From: Branchiostoma floridae
Lineage: Eukaryota; Chordata; Leptocardii; Amphioxiformes; Branchiostomatidae
NCBI RefSeq assembly: GCF_000003815.2
Contig: NC_049981.1
Coordinates: forward strand, 18,337,041-18,401,040
Length of the DNA: 64,000 bases
Direction of reading: 5' to 3'
The notes beneath the pieces are model-generated. The model worked only from the letters and a program-made list of their open reading frames with translations. It was not told the origin of the DNA and did no database searches. The number at the start of each line of letters is the position of its first letter. The first letter of the stretch is position 1. The position numbers and the translations under genes were made by a program. Below, piece after piece: positions 45,701-55,693 of this stretch.

Positions 45701-48700
45701 TGCAGTATGTTACAAAGTCATTCAACTCAGACATACAGTTAGGTACAGTCACAAATATGTTACTACAGTGAAACCTGTCTATAGGGGTCACTCAAGGGAC
45801 TGACCAAATTTGGCCCCTATGGGCAGGTGGCCCCTATAGGCAGTATAGCCAAAAACGTACATTTCACCACAAGCAATAAGTGACATTTAGGCATTCAGCT
45901 TCCACTGAGATACTGAGTATTTATTGACAATATTATTAACTTAAGGTTATACAATTAAACTAAATATGAGTTTAAAACAAAGTTTAATCAAATACATTTG
46001 TATTACTACTACTGCTACAGCACTGTAGCTGTTCCCTTATTTATATTAGTCAAAATGTATCTCAATCATGACATCAACGATTAACAGAGAAGACATACAC
46101 ATGTACTATTACTTGACATTTAAACACTAATCTGCTCCGAAATCAGCCGCTATACTAGTTGACGGGAGGACTTGCCGTTCTCGGAACGCCGAATGACCAA
46201 CGTCAATGCGTGTCCCTCGGGAGTCGAAGCCTTCGACATCGTATGTCTGAGTCAAAACGGACAGACATTTGCTTGGTTCTCTTGTCTTTTATACATTTAG
46301 AATTGTTTGAACACGAAGTCAGCGCCGCCATTTTTCTTTGTTCCTCGATGATCTTTTCTGAGCTTGGGTCACAGCGCGAGTCTTCGGCAACTTTGCCAAT
46401 CGAATAGACAAATCATGTAAATTCCGCTAGTTGCCAGCAAAAATTAGACGTTCAATCACTACCGATCACAAGTTCATAGTCATTTCTAAGCATCAAAACG
46501 CCACAAAAACTTTCATTTGTTCACGAAGCTTGCGAAGGCTTGGCTTGACTTGTCTGCATACGCCATTATGCCGAGATGGTCACGTCGAAATAAAACTTTC
46601 TCTACGTAGGCTTATTTCTTTGACTAAAATCTAACTTAGTCTAGTTGTCACATAAATAACGTTGATTTAATTGATTTCAATCGTTTTTATACCATAATCA
46701 CCGTATTTTGTGCTATACATCAGAATTCTTGTTGCGACATTTTACCTTGGCAAAAATGGAGTCGTCCACTGACCCCTATTGACCTTGTTTACTGCTGCTG
46801 CGGGCGCCATCTTGGAAAACTACGCGAATACGATTCCGATATTTTTGGCCCGCGGAATACGAAAATTAGACCAGCGTACATGCATTTCAAGAACCTAAAA
46901 CATCAGATACATGAACGGACGGTCTACTTGTAAAATCTGTCCATATAGTCTTCCAGTCTGCACAGAAATGACGATGTAGAGAAGGGTAGAGTGCAAAGAG
47001 TCTGAGACGAGAAAAAAGCCAACAACACTTTGGTGGAAAAACTTCGCATAAAATCACATAATTTTGTATAATGTTTCTTTATTCAATGTTTCCTTCATAA
47101 ATCGTCCAAGTTGAGCCTACATTTTGCTGATGCAGTGCAAAATTTGAAAAAAAAAAGTGAACCCCGCGTGGGTTTAGCGCGGCGTAACGCGGCCGGCCAG
47201 TCGCGCCGGTGACCGCTATCGGCAGTGTTGGCATAGCGGCCGGACCGAAAATCGTCTGGCCGCGACCGCATTCGACAGGTGACCGCTATAGACTATTTCT
47301 TAATGCTTAGGTCAATGGGAAAAATCCAAGGGACCGACAAAAAGTGACCGCAATGGCCAGGTGGCCCCTATACTCAGGTGACCCCTAAGGCAGGTTTCAC
47401 TGTACTGTAATTAAAATGCTTTGTCATCAAAAATACAATATTGACAATCTCTCACCTTTTGAACAAACTTCCCGAAGGGCCAAAAAAAGTACTTTGCCAA
47501 CTGGAAACAGTGTGAGGCTGTAAAAATGTAGAGAACGGTAACATTGCATAATATTTTGTGATCAGGAATCTCAACAACTCAAAATAAGCCCTTTTAAATG
47601 TATACATTTACACATATTCCAAAATACAACATTGAAGGCAACATATAGTAAATATCAAAATTTTTGCAAGGGTATCTTGTTCACAGTTTTCAGGGTGATT
47701 TATTCACCGAAAACTTACAGTTACTGCAAAAATGCTTTTACTGTCTTCTGCCCGTCTACCGCTTTGTTTCAATCCTGAAATTAAAACCACCACAAACACT
47801 CCATTTCTTCTTACCATGAAATCAAATCACCATGATCTTAAAGGCACTTACAGTATGTCAGGGGAGCAGAAAAAAAGTAAAAACAAATCTGATGTTACCA
47901 ATAAAGCAATACATGAGCTTTACCGTATATTCTGCCAATGTATGTCAGCATCATGATTCCAGCCACCAGAAAATAAAAAGCAGCTATCCACCACCCAAAC
48001 AACACACTGTACAGGATATTTCCCAGAGAAATAGTTGATCCTGCAAAACAAGAAAAAATGATTGAAATTGATTCTAATGAGACGTAAAAATGTCTTTTCA
48101 CATTAGGCCACAACATTGGTATCCATTTATCAATATTTGTAACAATTAATGGCCAAAACATGTTCATGTATTCGCTCATTTTAGAACTGCAATGCATGAT
48201 TTACAGTATGATTGAGAGCTTTTTTTTTAAAGAGGGCGAAAAATAATGTGCACCCTGATGTCATCGATTATTCAAACCAACATGGCCTTACAACAATGCT
48301 AGGCCTTATACGATTTGTCCTAAACTGGTTAGCTGTACGAATCCTGTGAAATGGCAAAGACTTCCAACTTGGCACAAGCCAAATACAATGGACACACCTT
48401 TGATGAGTTTGACTGTCCTTGGTTCAGAGTAGAGCTCCTTCACAACATCAGACCTGACCTCCATTGGCCTTGCTGTCACATGGCTCTTCCACTTCTTGAA
48501 GCCAAACTGTGAAAAAGGCAAAAATTGGAAAACAGGTGTTCATTGGGATTTTATAAAGCCAGCTACGGTCTGTTCTCGATTGATACACATATCACAATCA
48601 AAATACACCCCCACATTTGGGGCAAGTCTTAGACAAGTCCTTGAGACCTGAAATGTAAAATGGAAAAACACAAATAGCATGCAACCCTTCTCCACCAATC

Positions 48701-51700
48701 TTGAAAAGGGTAATGTCAAATCTATAAATCAAATGTTTTCTTCTCTTTTCCCCAGATAAATCTGCATGATTTTCTTGACTCTATTTCGTACTTGCTTGAC
48801 TCTATATACTAGTATATACTAGTCCGGTGACCTACCCTATAGTTATTTGCTATCTTGAGTGCTTCAATCTCGTTTTCTGCCCAGCTCGGTGGCTTGTTGA
48901 CTGCCACAAACCCCTCTGGTGTGCTGAAGGGGAACATGGTCCAGGGCTGGTCACTGTGTGTCCGGCGGTGGGACCTCGCTCGCAGGTGTGGTGACTGAGG
49001 TCCTGCCGGCGCGCTCTGTCCCATTGCAGGGGGCGCTGCTAAAAAAAAGCAACAGCGGCCCAATATAATGCACTGCTGTATATCTAACAGCAGACCAGTA
49101 TAATGTACTGCTGTATTATCTAACAGTGGCCCAGAATAATGCACTGCTGTATATCTAACTGCATATAAGTACTACCCAAGTCTAATCGAGTCGATTAAAG
49201 TACTGGAGGTGTTGCACTAGGGATCTCTGAAATAATTTTTTTTTTTTCAAAGAGCTGGATAAATGTAATGTGGCTGATAAATGGGCACGAAGCTAATAGT
49301 TTTACTATGATTAGACCTTTCAGCATAAGAGTCATAGTGCTGACTGTCAGAAAATGAAAACTTTAAATTATACTTCTAGCATATGAGCTATGAACTGCCA
49401 TAATCAAGTTTGATGAATCTTGTCAAGGTGATGACTCCATATTGTTCATGCAGTGTTTATAAAACCTGATGATTTGTTGTTGACTAGGGGTGGGTACTGG
49501 TACAGAAAATTCAGGTCCGGTTCAGGTCCAGAGGATAAGGTCCAGGTCCGGACCTGAACCTGGACCTGATTCAGTATACGTGCGAACTTGTGAATGGATA
49601 ATACTCAAAACAATGGTTCATTTCGCTACAAAGAAATCTGTTTTGTGGAGTATTCGACTCCCATTGACGTTTTGAGATTCTACAAGGGTAATTGCCTTTG
49701 TATGATTGACTGTAAAACTTGGTAGAAATGACTATAGACTCTGCTCTACTTCGTTGTTGTTATTCTCCTAGGCCGGTAAGCCCGAAAACGTGTGAATGCC
49801 TGATCAGATAATCTGTTCATTCTCCATAGGTCCAACATCCGGTCCACCGATTTTTTTCAGGTCCGTTTTTTCTGGGCCGGCCAATAAGAAAAACGGTTTT
49901 GTTGACTAAACAGAATAGCAGATGTGTTGTGGTATCAAATTTCACCATCACTTTCTGACGGAATCACAAGGTTGTAACATTACAGTAGCAACAAAGATGT
50001 CTTAAATTCACGTGAATTCAGATAACTTATTCACTAGTTGAACCTGTCACCATTAATCATATGTCAGTATTTCATCAATGATGTGTGCTGAATCAAATGC
50101 ATCTCTTAACTTAAAGCCTTAAGTGGGTATCTCACAGGACTGTGCCAAATCAAGCAAGGCATTCTCATAGTCGGTGTAAACCGGCTGAAACCAGCACACA
50201 GTCCAGTGAGATACATGCTTATTAAGAGTCTACCAGTAATACTAATAGACCACAAGGTCTCCTATTTCTACCTATCAAGTTTCAGTGCTGTGTTACAGGC
50301 ATTTCAATGTATAGTGCAAAATTGTTGCATCAGGTCATCTTCCTAAACAGGGATCTAAAGGACATTTAACATGCAATTTGCATTTTTTTCAATTGTATTT
50401 GCATGTGAAAATATGCCGAATGTAGAATTTTGCATGTGTAAAAAAGAATCAGATTCTTGTGAGCAATGCAAAAGTCTGAGACATGCTCTGACACACTGCA
50501 TCCCAAGGCTTGCGTTTCCTGAATAATCATACGAGCACCTTTGTTTTTCGTCGCCTCAAAATATCCTGAAACAAATTGATTCCTTTCCCTGCAGCTGTAG
50601 CTGGAGTATTTGGAACACACAATTCCTCATAGATTTGAGTTTGGGATGTAAGATTGATATTAGCTGTAGAAGAAGTTAAATGTTTAACATTAAACACTTA
50701 TACTAGTATGCTGTAATGGTAACGTTAACGTTACAGTATGAGAGTTTTTGTGTCTAACGTTACTATATATTCTTGCACGTTAAGCTTCAAACTGCATGCA
50801 AAATGCTTACCAACATGCAAAAAAAAGAATTTAGAGCAATGGTCTACCAGTGTGCGGTAGTATACACACATGTATACTCAGGGGTGCCTTAAGCATTTGC
50901 ACGAACCCTATGAAATTCGTACGAATATTATGTGATACGCACGAATCACTATGTGAAAACGCACGAATCTTATGAAATTTGCACGGATCACTATGTGAAA
51001 ATGCACGATCTTATGAAATTCGCACAAATGACTATGTAATACACACAAACCTTATGACATTTGCATGAACCTTATGCAAAATTGCCCAACCACTGCCTGG
51101 GTCACATGACAGACAGAGCGGGATTTTCAAGATGGCGGCTTCCATCTTTGCTTACTTCGGCGAGGAAAAATATGATGTAAGACGCCGAAATGAAGCAAAA
51201 CAGTAGCTTACAGGCTATCAAATACATCTTCGTGGTGGAATATGTCCATTTCATGCCTTGAAATATAATATGATATGAATATAAATATGCCTTCTCCCGG
51301 CCGCCGTTTTTCATAAGGTTCGTGCACGAACCTTATGTGATTCTTGCGAATTTCATAAGATTCATACGTTTTCGCATAGTGATTCGCGTGTATCACATAA
51401 TATTCATATGAATTTCATAGGGTTCGTGCGAAATGCTTAGGCACCCCTGATACTGACACATGATATCATTGTAGTAACAACTGTACGACAAGTCTCCACA
51501 CTAGTTTGTTAGTTTGGCAAACTATGGTGTTTGTTTTGCTAACATCGTTTAAACATTGATTGCCTAGCAAAATTAACCTCATTGCAATGCTAAAAGAGGA
51601 AGTTGTAGAGTTATGTTGCAACAACATACCTTCGTCTTGTTCCTCCACTCCTATGCTGGTGGAACCTGCAGGCTGAACCTGTTCCAGGCTTACAGACGTC

Positions 51701-51720
51701 TGAAGACCAACATCCGCCAT
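33776..51720 (-). CDS. cax1: Vnx1/type-II CAX-like cation/H+ antiporter, 23 exons
   Basis: Membrane antiporter of the Ca2+/cation superfamily. Exons in transcript order: 51720-51630, 49038-48836, 48506-48398, 48040-47924, 47517-47456, 44613-44455, 44104-43991, 43634-43566, 43118-43016, 42491-42415, 42048-41984, 41594-41443, 41077-41046, 40754-40655, 40052-40000, 39885-39784, 39014-38977, 38529-38399, 37739-37591, 37203-37109, 36772-36694, 36404-36296, 33849-33776. Total 2283 nt, exactly 760 codons plus a stop, all phases agreeing. A long hydrophilic N-terminus is followed by the Vnx1-type block (GNILYSVLFGWW, YFFWPFGKFVQK), KYTVDG, alpha-1 repeat SNFAVGAVLNATFGSVVELT, GAFAPTIFSKFYG, and alpha-2 repeat LVPDAPEIVNGIQFAL plus SIEVGSSIAVQVCLLQMP. 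This matches fungal Vnx1 and the fish cax1 type. The donor of exon 38529-38399 is weak (see findings). Confidence 0.9.
33850..36295 (-). other. Last intron of the antiporter gene
   Basis: 2.4 kb, mostly occupied by the 47-bp-TIR transposon at 34027-36018. The remainder shows nothing I recognise. Confidence 0.7.
34027..36018. mobile_element. 2-kb non-autonomous DNA transposon with perfect 47-bp inverted repeats
   Basis: Arms 34027-34073 and 35972-36018 are exact inverse copies, beginning CACCACCACTGGCCGTTACG. The motif (AC)GGTGAA(A) is repeated many times just inside both ends, like transposase-binding subterminal repeats. GCTTTCA occurs on both sides (34022-34028 and 36022-36028) and may be a 7-bp target duplication overlapping the tip. 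Inside, a ~70-bp GC-rich segment around GGCACTGGGAC and GACTGCCCGCC is duplicated (about 34276-34350 and 34389-34455). Short frames inside resemble no transposase. Superfamily unknown. Confidence 0.85.
36806..36905. other. Assembly gap (100 N)
   Basis: A fixed-size run of Ns in an antiporter intron, between exons 37203-37109 and 36772-36694. No exon appears to be lost, because the flanking phases agree. Confidence 0.98.
37233..37455. mobile_element. MITE, CTAGTTCA family, copy 1
   Basis: Inverted ends CTAGTTCATCTGTGGGTA and ACCCCACGGTTAAAGGTGAACTAG bound an internal palindrome-like AT-rich core with GGGATATCAA. The tips contain TA, as in Tc1/mariner-type insertion. A related copy is at 40416-40639 and an internal fragment at about 28430-28530. 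Confidence 0.6.
38680..38880 (-). repeat. tRNA-derived SINE (minus strand)
   Basis: The minus-strand head has GTAGCGTAACGGTAGGG and the B-box-like GGGTTCTAGTCC (complement of 38814-38825). The body GCCCTTGGGAATGGCACTTA, then AAATGAGTACTTAGCTTCTG and TGTCCCTTGGATAT matches the copy at 28800. It lies in an antiporter intron. Confidence 0.75.
39075..39168 (+). repeat. 31-bp tandem repeat, three copies
   Basis: CTTACTGAATCTGATGCATA plus CACACATACAA is present three times head to tail with almost no divergence. It lies in an antiporter intron. Confidence 0.85.
40416..40639. mobile_element. MITE, CTAGTTCA family, copy 2
   Basis: The left end CTAGTTCACCTTTATC, then AGGTAACCTATATCCA and AAACAGTG, pairs with the right end CACTGGTTTAGGGTAACCTA plus TGGATAAAGGAGAACTA. 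Much of the element folds back on itself. It is non-coding and lies in an antiporter intron. Confidence 0.65.
44837..45278. mobile_element. hAT-type MITE with 8-bp target duplication
   Basis: The ends TAGGGGTGGGTACTGGTAC and its inverse (...CCGGTACCCACCCCTA) are flanked by the perfect 8-bp duplication GTATCTAC at 44829-44836 and 45279-45286, the hAT hallmark. The interior has inverted runs of GGTCCAGGTTCAGGTCC-like sequence and no coding frame. Relatives lie at 49485-49898, 57160-57260 and 57490-57836. Confidence 0.88.
45318..45511. mobile_element. Short element with ACTGCC ends and TTAA flanks
   Basis: ACTGCCA at the left and TGGCAGT at the right are each bordered by TTAA (45314-45317 and 45512-45515), the duplication used by piggyBac and Kolobok elements. 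The inverted match is only about 7 bp, so the call is tentative. It begins 40 bp after the hAT element at 44837-45278. Confidence 0.4.
45766..47402. mobile_element. 1.6-kb Tc1/mariner- or pogo-like non-autonomous element
   Basis: The ends CAGTGAAACCTG and CAGGTTTCACTG are inverse copies, each flanked by TA (45764-45765 and 47403-47404). Inside each end runs a second-order repeat of roughly GGCCCCTATANNCAGGTG and GTGACCGCTAT. The interior is partly GC-rich and contains no transposase-like frame. It lies in the antiporter intron between exons 47517-47456 and 44613-44455. Confidence 0.8.
49055..49162 (+). repeat. ~39-bp tandem repeat, three copies, at a splice acceptor
   Basis: Units reading GCCCAATATAATGCACTGCT plus GTATATCTAACA occur three times with small differences. 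The array starts about 17 bp upstream (in transcript sense) of the antiporter exon ending at 49038, so it overlaps the likely branch-point region. Confidence 0.75.
49485..49898. mobile_element. hAT-type MITE, second copy, right tip deleted
   Basis: TAGGGGTGGGTACTGGTAC starts at 49485 after TTGTTGAC (49477-49484). The same octamer recurs at 49899-49906. The right side ends in AATAAGAAAAACGGTT and lacks the expected CCACCCCTA tip. The interior matches 44837-45278 in the opposite orientation. A deletion between two TTGT microhomologies would explain the missing tip. Confidence 0.75.
50879..51449. mobile_element. 571-bp element with long inverted repeats and internal subrepeats
   Basis: The ends CAGGGGTGCC and GGCACCCCTG extend inward through imperfect inverse arms of over 80 bp. 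Both arms are made of repeated phrases such as CACGAATCACTATGTGAAAA and CTTATGAAATT. ATACT flanks both sides (50874-50878 and 51450-51454), a possible 5-bp duplication. The tips look hAT-like but an 8-bp duplication is absent. It sits in antiporter intron 1, 180 bp from the first coding exon. Confidence 0.78.
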
Positions 51721-52140
51721 TTTTAGAAAGTTCTCCGTCTGAGACTTTCTTCACTCTATCAGCGGCCTGTTCAGGGGAGGGGGGCGGTGGGTCGAGGGCC
51801 CAGTTGTGAAACGGGATGACGAATGTCTAAGAAAAAGATCAGACCATATGAAGAGATCAACAACAGGACAATTTCAATATCGTCAGGCGAAAGTCTCGTG
51901 ATCTGTCAGACTTGGGCCCGACCAAGAAAGTCAACATAAAACCAAATAAATTGATAAAACATAGCAGCCCTTCACCGCTTACATTCACAACAGGGGACTA
52001 ATCTATGTACTAAATCTGATCTACTGCTTCTATGCTTAGAGAAAATAACCTCATTACCTTCTTTGAATACACGAAAAAACAACAAAACTGAAAACATTTC
52101 AATTGACGAGATCAAGAGAAAGCTCACTTACTTCAGCTCC
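51721..52140 (-). promoter_or_regulatory. Antiporter 5' UTR and probable promoter region
   Basis: Directly upstream of the minus-strand ATG at 51718-51720 lies a G/C-rich patch (GGGGAGGGGGGCGG, around 51774-51787), an Sp1-type GC box. No TATA box is placed where it would decide the start. The exact transcription start cannot be read from sequence alone. Confidence 0.35.
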
Positions 52141-53135
52141 GCAAATCCGGAAGTAGCTGGTAACTCAAGCCCGTTCCCAGGGCAGTACAGGCCAATTAGA
52201 ATCCTAGATGCTGATTGGACAGTACTTGTGTGCCTGGGTACGAGCTCCACCATTCTGCTGAGGCATGCAAGCTGCCGTCTCCTAGCGGTCAAGTCCAGAC
52301 TTTTTGTAATGAATACGGTAAAACTTGACCTCCCCTATTGTCGTTGTTGTTTTTCCATTGTTGTCCTCGTTCGTCACCTCACGTCATAGAAAACCAGAGC
52401 CATGTGGCACCTTTTTGGATGATTTGTGTTTTGGTGCTTGAGCATGCACATGTGTTTCTTCTAGTCACCCTGCAACCAAACTGTCGCTTAGATTTTTGAC
52501 ATGTCCTGCCACATGCCAATGTACGTCTGGTAATAATGCACTGTAATATGTGGGAAATGAGGAAGACTTCTGTTTGCTGGTTCATATTTTGAGAGACAGA
52601 AGTTTCACATCTTGTGTCAATTTACCATCATAACTGTTTGGGAGTTTAGGGGTTGTACAGTAGTGAATGTGGGGAAGGACACCTGAGGGGGAAAGTCCAG
52701 TAATTATATCTTTGCTAGATTTCTTCTTCTCCAAATGAATCAGGTTTGTGACCTGGACCAGACTGTCACCATGGTTACTGTCAAAGTAGCAGACACCCAA
52801 TGGTGTTAAATTACAATATGTAGCAAGTGGCAGGACAGCTGGATGTGCTGGACCATACAATGTTATATCAAGGAGCTGGTTTGTTAAATGAATTGAAATG
52901 TGTTTGAGTAAGAATGAACAGAGAAGTAGTTTGTTAGGCTAGATTATTTGAAGGTAGTCTAAACATCATGTATTTGCTTGCAAATTTGATCTTCTACTTG
53001 TCTTCATTTTTGTTCCAATCATCTGATTTGTTAGAATGTAGTTCAATAGTAACTCCATATATAGGGTGTTGTACAATGTCTGGAACAGCAACTATCCATG
53101 GTTGTTTTACTTCATCTGGGAAACTGTATTTTATC

Positions 53136-54164
53136 GGGTTCGCTTAAAAGGCTGGGCTGTCTACCAGGCCAGGCTACCTGGCCTGTCTACCTGGCCTGGC
53201 TATCACGTCAGGCTACTCAGATCCCCCCATTCATAGCCCCATCATATGGCACTCAGCCAAAATAGCTGATTGACAGGCATAGTAATTGCTGATCTCCAAC
53301 CCTGCTAGTGCCAGTGACCCAAGGTTGCCCTGTCCACCACTGGCTGGGCCCTTTGGGAATGTGTCTGGGAGGCCTTGCTTGCAGCATGTCAGGAACACAA
53401 GTACCAGCACTGTGTTTGTGTATGTTTGTGGGTGTGTAAATGTGTGTGTGTGTGTGTAAGAATGGGCTTGCCAGCAACAGAAATTTGTTTCTTTATTGAA
53501 TATCTATCTTCTAGAACAGAAACTATCTCAGCTTGTGCAACAAGAAGGGAGAGCATAAATCACTTGCTCACTGTAAAGCTAAACTTGTATTGACCAAGGG
53601 GGGTACTGTATAATTACATGTACCTCCTTGTTCTCTATGCTAGTATGCCATGTTGACATATACAATCTTAGTAGTCACATAGCATTTTTGAGGCTGTGGA
53701 TTGTTATCCACTGTACAATTTTTGTGTCCAGGACAGAGCCCAATCCTCTCCTTCCACTGACAATAATCTCTCCAACCCCCTTGTACAAGTTGGAGTGGGG
53801 AAAGTACTGTTAACAGATTTTGTGACATGTCAAAGGATTTGAACCCAGGACCTCTGTTTTCTAGGTCTAACACCCTAAAGCATTTACTGAACACAGTACT
53901 GGTACAGTGCTTGAATGTGTTCCTGACAGCTGCAAAGAAGGCCTCCCAGACACTCCCCCCCCCCCCCCCCCAAGGGTCCAGCCAGTGGACACTGGCAGGG
54001 TTGAAAATTAGCAATTACTATGCCTGTCAATCAGCTATTTTGGCTGAGTGCCACATGATGGGGGTATGAATGGGGGGATCTGAGTAGCCTGACCTGATAG
54101 ACAGGCCAGGTAGACAGGCCAGGTAGCCTGGCCTGGTAGACAGCCCAGCCTTTTGAGCGAACCC
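53136..54164. mobile_element. Mutator-like (MULE) non-autonomous element with ~280-bp inverted repeats
   Basis: The ends GGGTTCGCTTAAAAGGCTGG and CCAGCCTTTTGAGCGAACCC begin very long inverse arms, about 53136-53410 paired with 53890-54164. The element is flanked by the perfect 9-bp duplication TATTTTATC (53127-53135 and 54165-54173). Long TIRs, GGG tips and 9-bp duplications are the Mutator signature. The arms contain a GGCCAGGTAGACA minisatellite. A tRNA-like B-box segment (GGGTTCAAATCC, minus strand, near 53840) and a C17 run (53955-53971) lie inside. No transposase was seen. Confidence 0.88.
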
Positions 54165-54493
54165 TATTTTATCGGCCAATTAACACTTGTTAGTTGTGGG
54201 AAGGAGGTTCACCACTAACAAAGGCACTGTTTTTGTACAGGTATATTTATTGTTACAGTATTACTTTATTATTGTGTTTGGGTGTATTCACACATATAAC
54301 ATTAACTCAAGATCCTTTGGATGGATTTGTATTGATTTTGTTATGTGGGTAGTTGTTGATGTTCCAAAGAAACAATAACCCCAACGGTGCTGTAATACAC
54401 CAAAATTAATGATTCTACTACTACCAGTGAGTACTAACAGTCTTGTCATGTACTGCAGTATTACCAACTGCCGCCCCTCCCTGAAAGTAGTGT

Positions 54494-54842
54494 CAGGGCT
54501 CGAAATACCACCTGCATATGCAGGCATATGCAGGTTAATAGTGCATGTAAAATTCTGGTGTCTACCTGCACCTAACCTGCACTGGTCCATGTACTGGGTT
54601 TTATACATAATTTGTCCTATGATGTAGGTGTATAAGATGGATTGTTATTACTAATATTAGCTCCATTGACTGTTACCACCTATAAAGTATAAAAGAAAAA
54701 ATAGCAATGATTACTTAACAATTTCAGTATGATCCATACTTCCTAAACTCAGAGTGGTGCAGGTAAAATTTGTCTGGTGCAGGTAATTTTTAACGTTACC
54801 TGCACCAGTGCAGGTATGCAGCAAAAAGTATTTCGAGCCCTG
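54494..54842. mobile_element. hAT-like MITE (CAGGGCTCGAAATAC ends)
   Basis: The left end CAGGGCTCGAAATAC and the right end GTATTTCGAGCCCTG are exact inverses. Next to them are CCTGCATATGCAGG and TGGTGCAGGTAA subrepeats. The flanks AGTAGTGT and AGTGTGGT agree at 6 of 8 positions, a decayed 8-bp duplication at best. Non-coding. Confidence 0.75.
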
Positions 54843-55101
54843 AGTGTGGTACAGTCTATGTATCAGTCCCTAATGAATGACACCTTTAATAGGGGAGGAA
54901 GGTAGCAGGGATTGAGGGAAGATAGCATGGAAGAAGGAAGAAGGGAACGAAAGGATCAATAACATCTGTGATAAATAGGGCTATAGCTTTAAGAAATTCA
55001 TAAAAACTAAATATTTCACTGAGGTATAAGCTCTTGATTTCTTACGTTGATTGTTGTTTTTATTTTGCAAGAACTTAAATTACTAGTATGATGATATATA
55101 T

Positions 55102-55141
55102 TAGCCTGGGTACCATCCGAATTCAGATGGTACCCAGGCTA
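55102..55141. repeat. Short palindrome, TAGCCTGGGTACCAT
   Basis: Exact 15-bp arms (55102-55116 and 55127-55141) flank a 10-base centre with GAATTC. The phrase TAGCCTGGGTAC also appears near 56128, and an imperfect relative at 6956-7028. This looks like the terminal part of a MITE family. Confidence 0.65.
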
Positions 55142-55292
55142 GATATATATCTCCAATGTTAGACAATCATAGTATGTAATTTGCTACTGAAGGGATATTT
55201 TGTATCATCCTCTCTCCGGACACACTACTACATTCAATAATCATCTTCCTTGCTCCTACCAGGTCAGTTCTGGCTAGAGGTGTTGAATGTTA

Positions 55293-55693
55293 TATACACC
55301 TTTCTCACGCGGCGGCCATGATAGATCTAAAACGAGTTCAATGTGGCAAACAAAAGGCTGTCCATCATAATTAGCAGTTCGACCAATGGTAGCCTGCCAA
55401 TTAGGAAATCGACCAATAAGTGAATGGCTGCAAATTCGTTAAAAATTTGCATTATTATGTTGTTATTTTGCATCTCTTAAGGGACTATGGGGTCAGTCTA
55501 CACTACTCTAAATTGCTACATCTTTTGGTGCATAACACTTCTTGTAATATTTATTATTCTATCTTATATCATGAAAATTTGTGTGGTTTGGGGAAAAACT
55601 AAATGGGACCTGATTTTAGAAATAAGTTTTGTCTGTTTGCCTCATTGACCTCTTCTTCGATCTATCATGGCCGCCGCGTGAGAAAGGTGTATA
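55293..55693. mobile_element. 401-bp MITE with perfect 35-bp inverted repeats
   Basis: Arms 55293-55327 and 55659-55693 are exact inverses starting TATACACCTTTCTCACGCGG. The tips carry TA, consistent with Tc1/mariner-type insertion. Perfect arms suggest recent movement. The arms contain GGCGGCCATGAT. No coding frame. Confidence 0.85.

Noticed and set aside
52063-52389. A divergent gene upstream of the antiporter (108-codon frame)
   Set aside because: No family resemblance and no supporting downstream exons were found.
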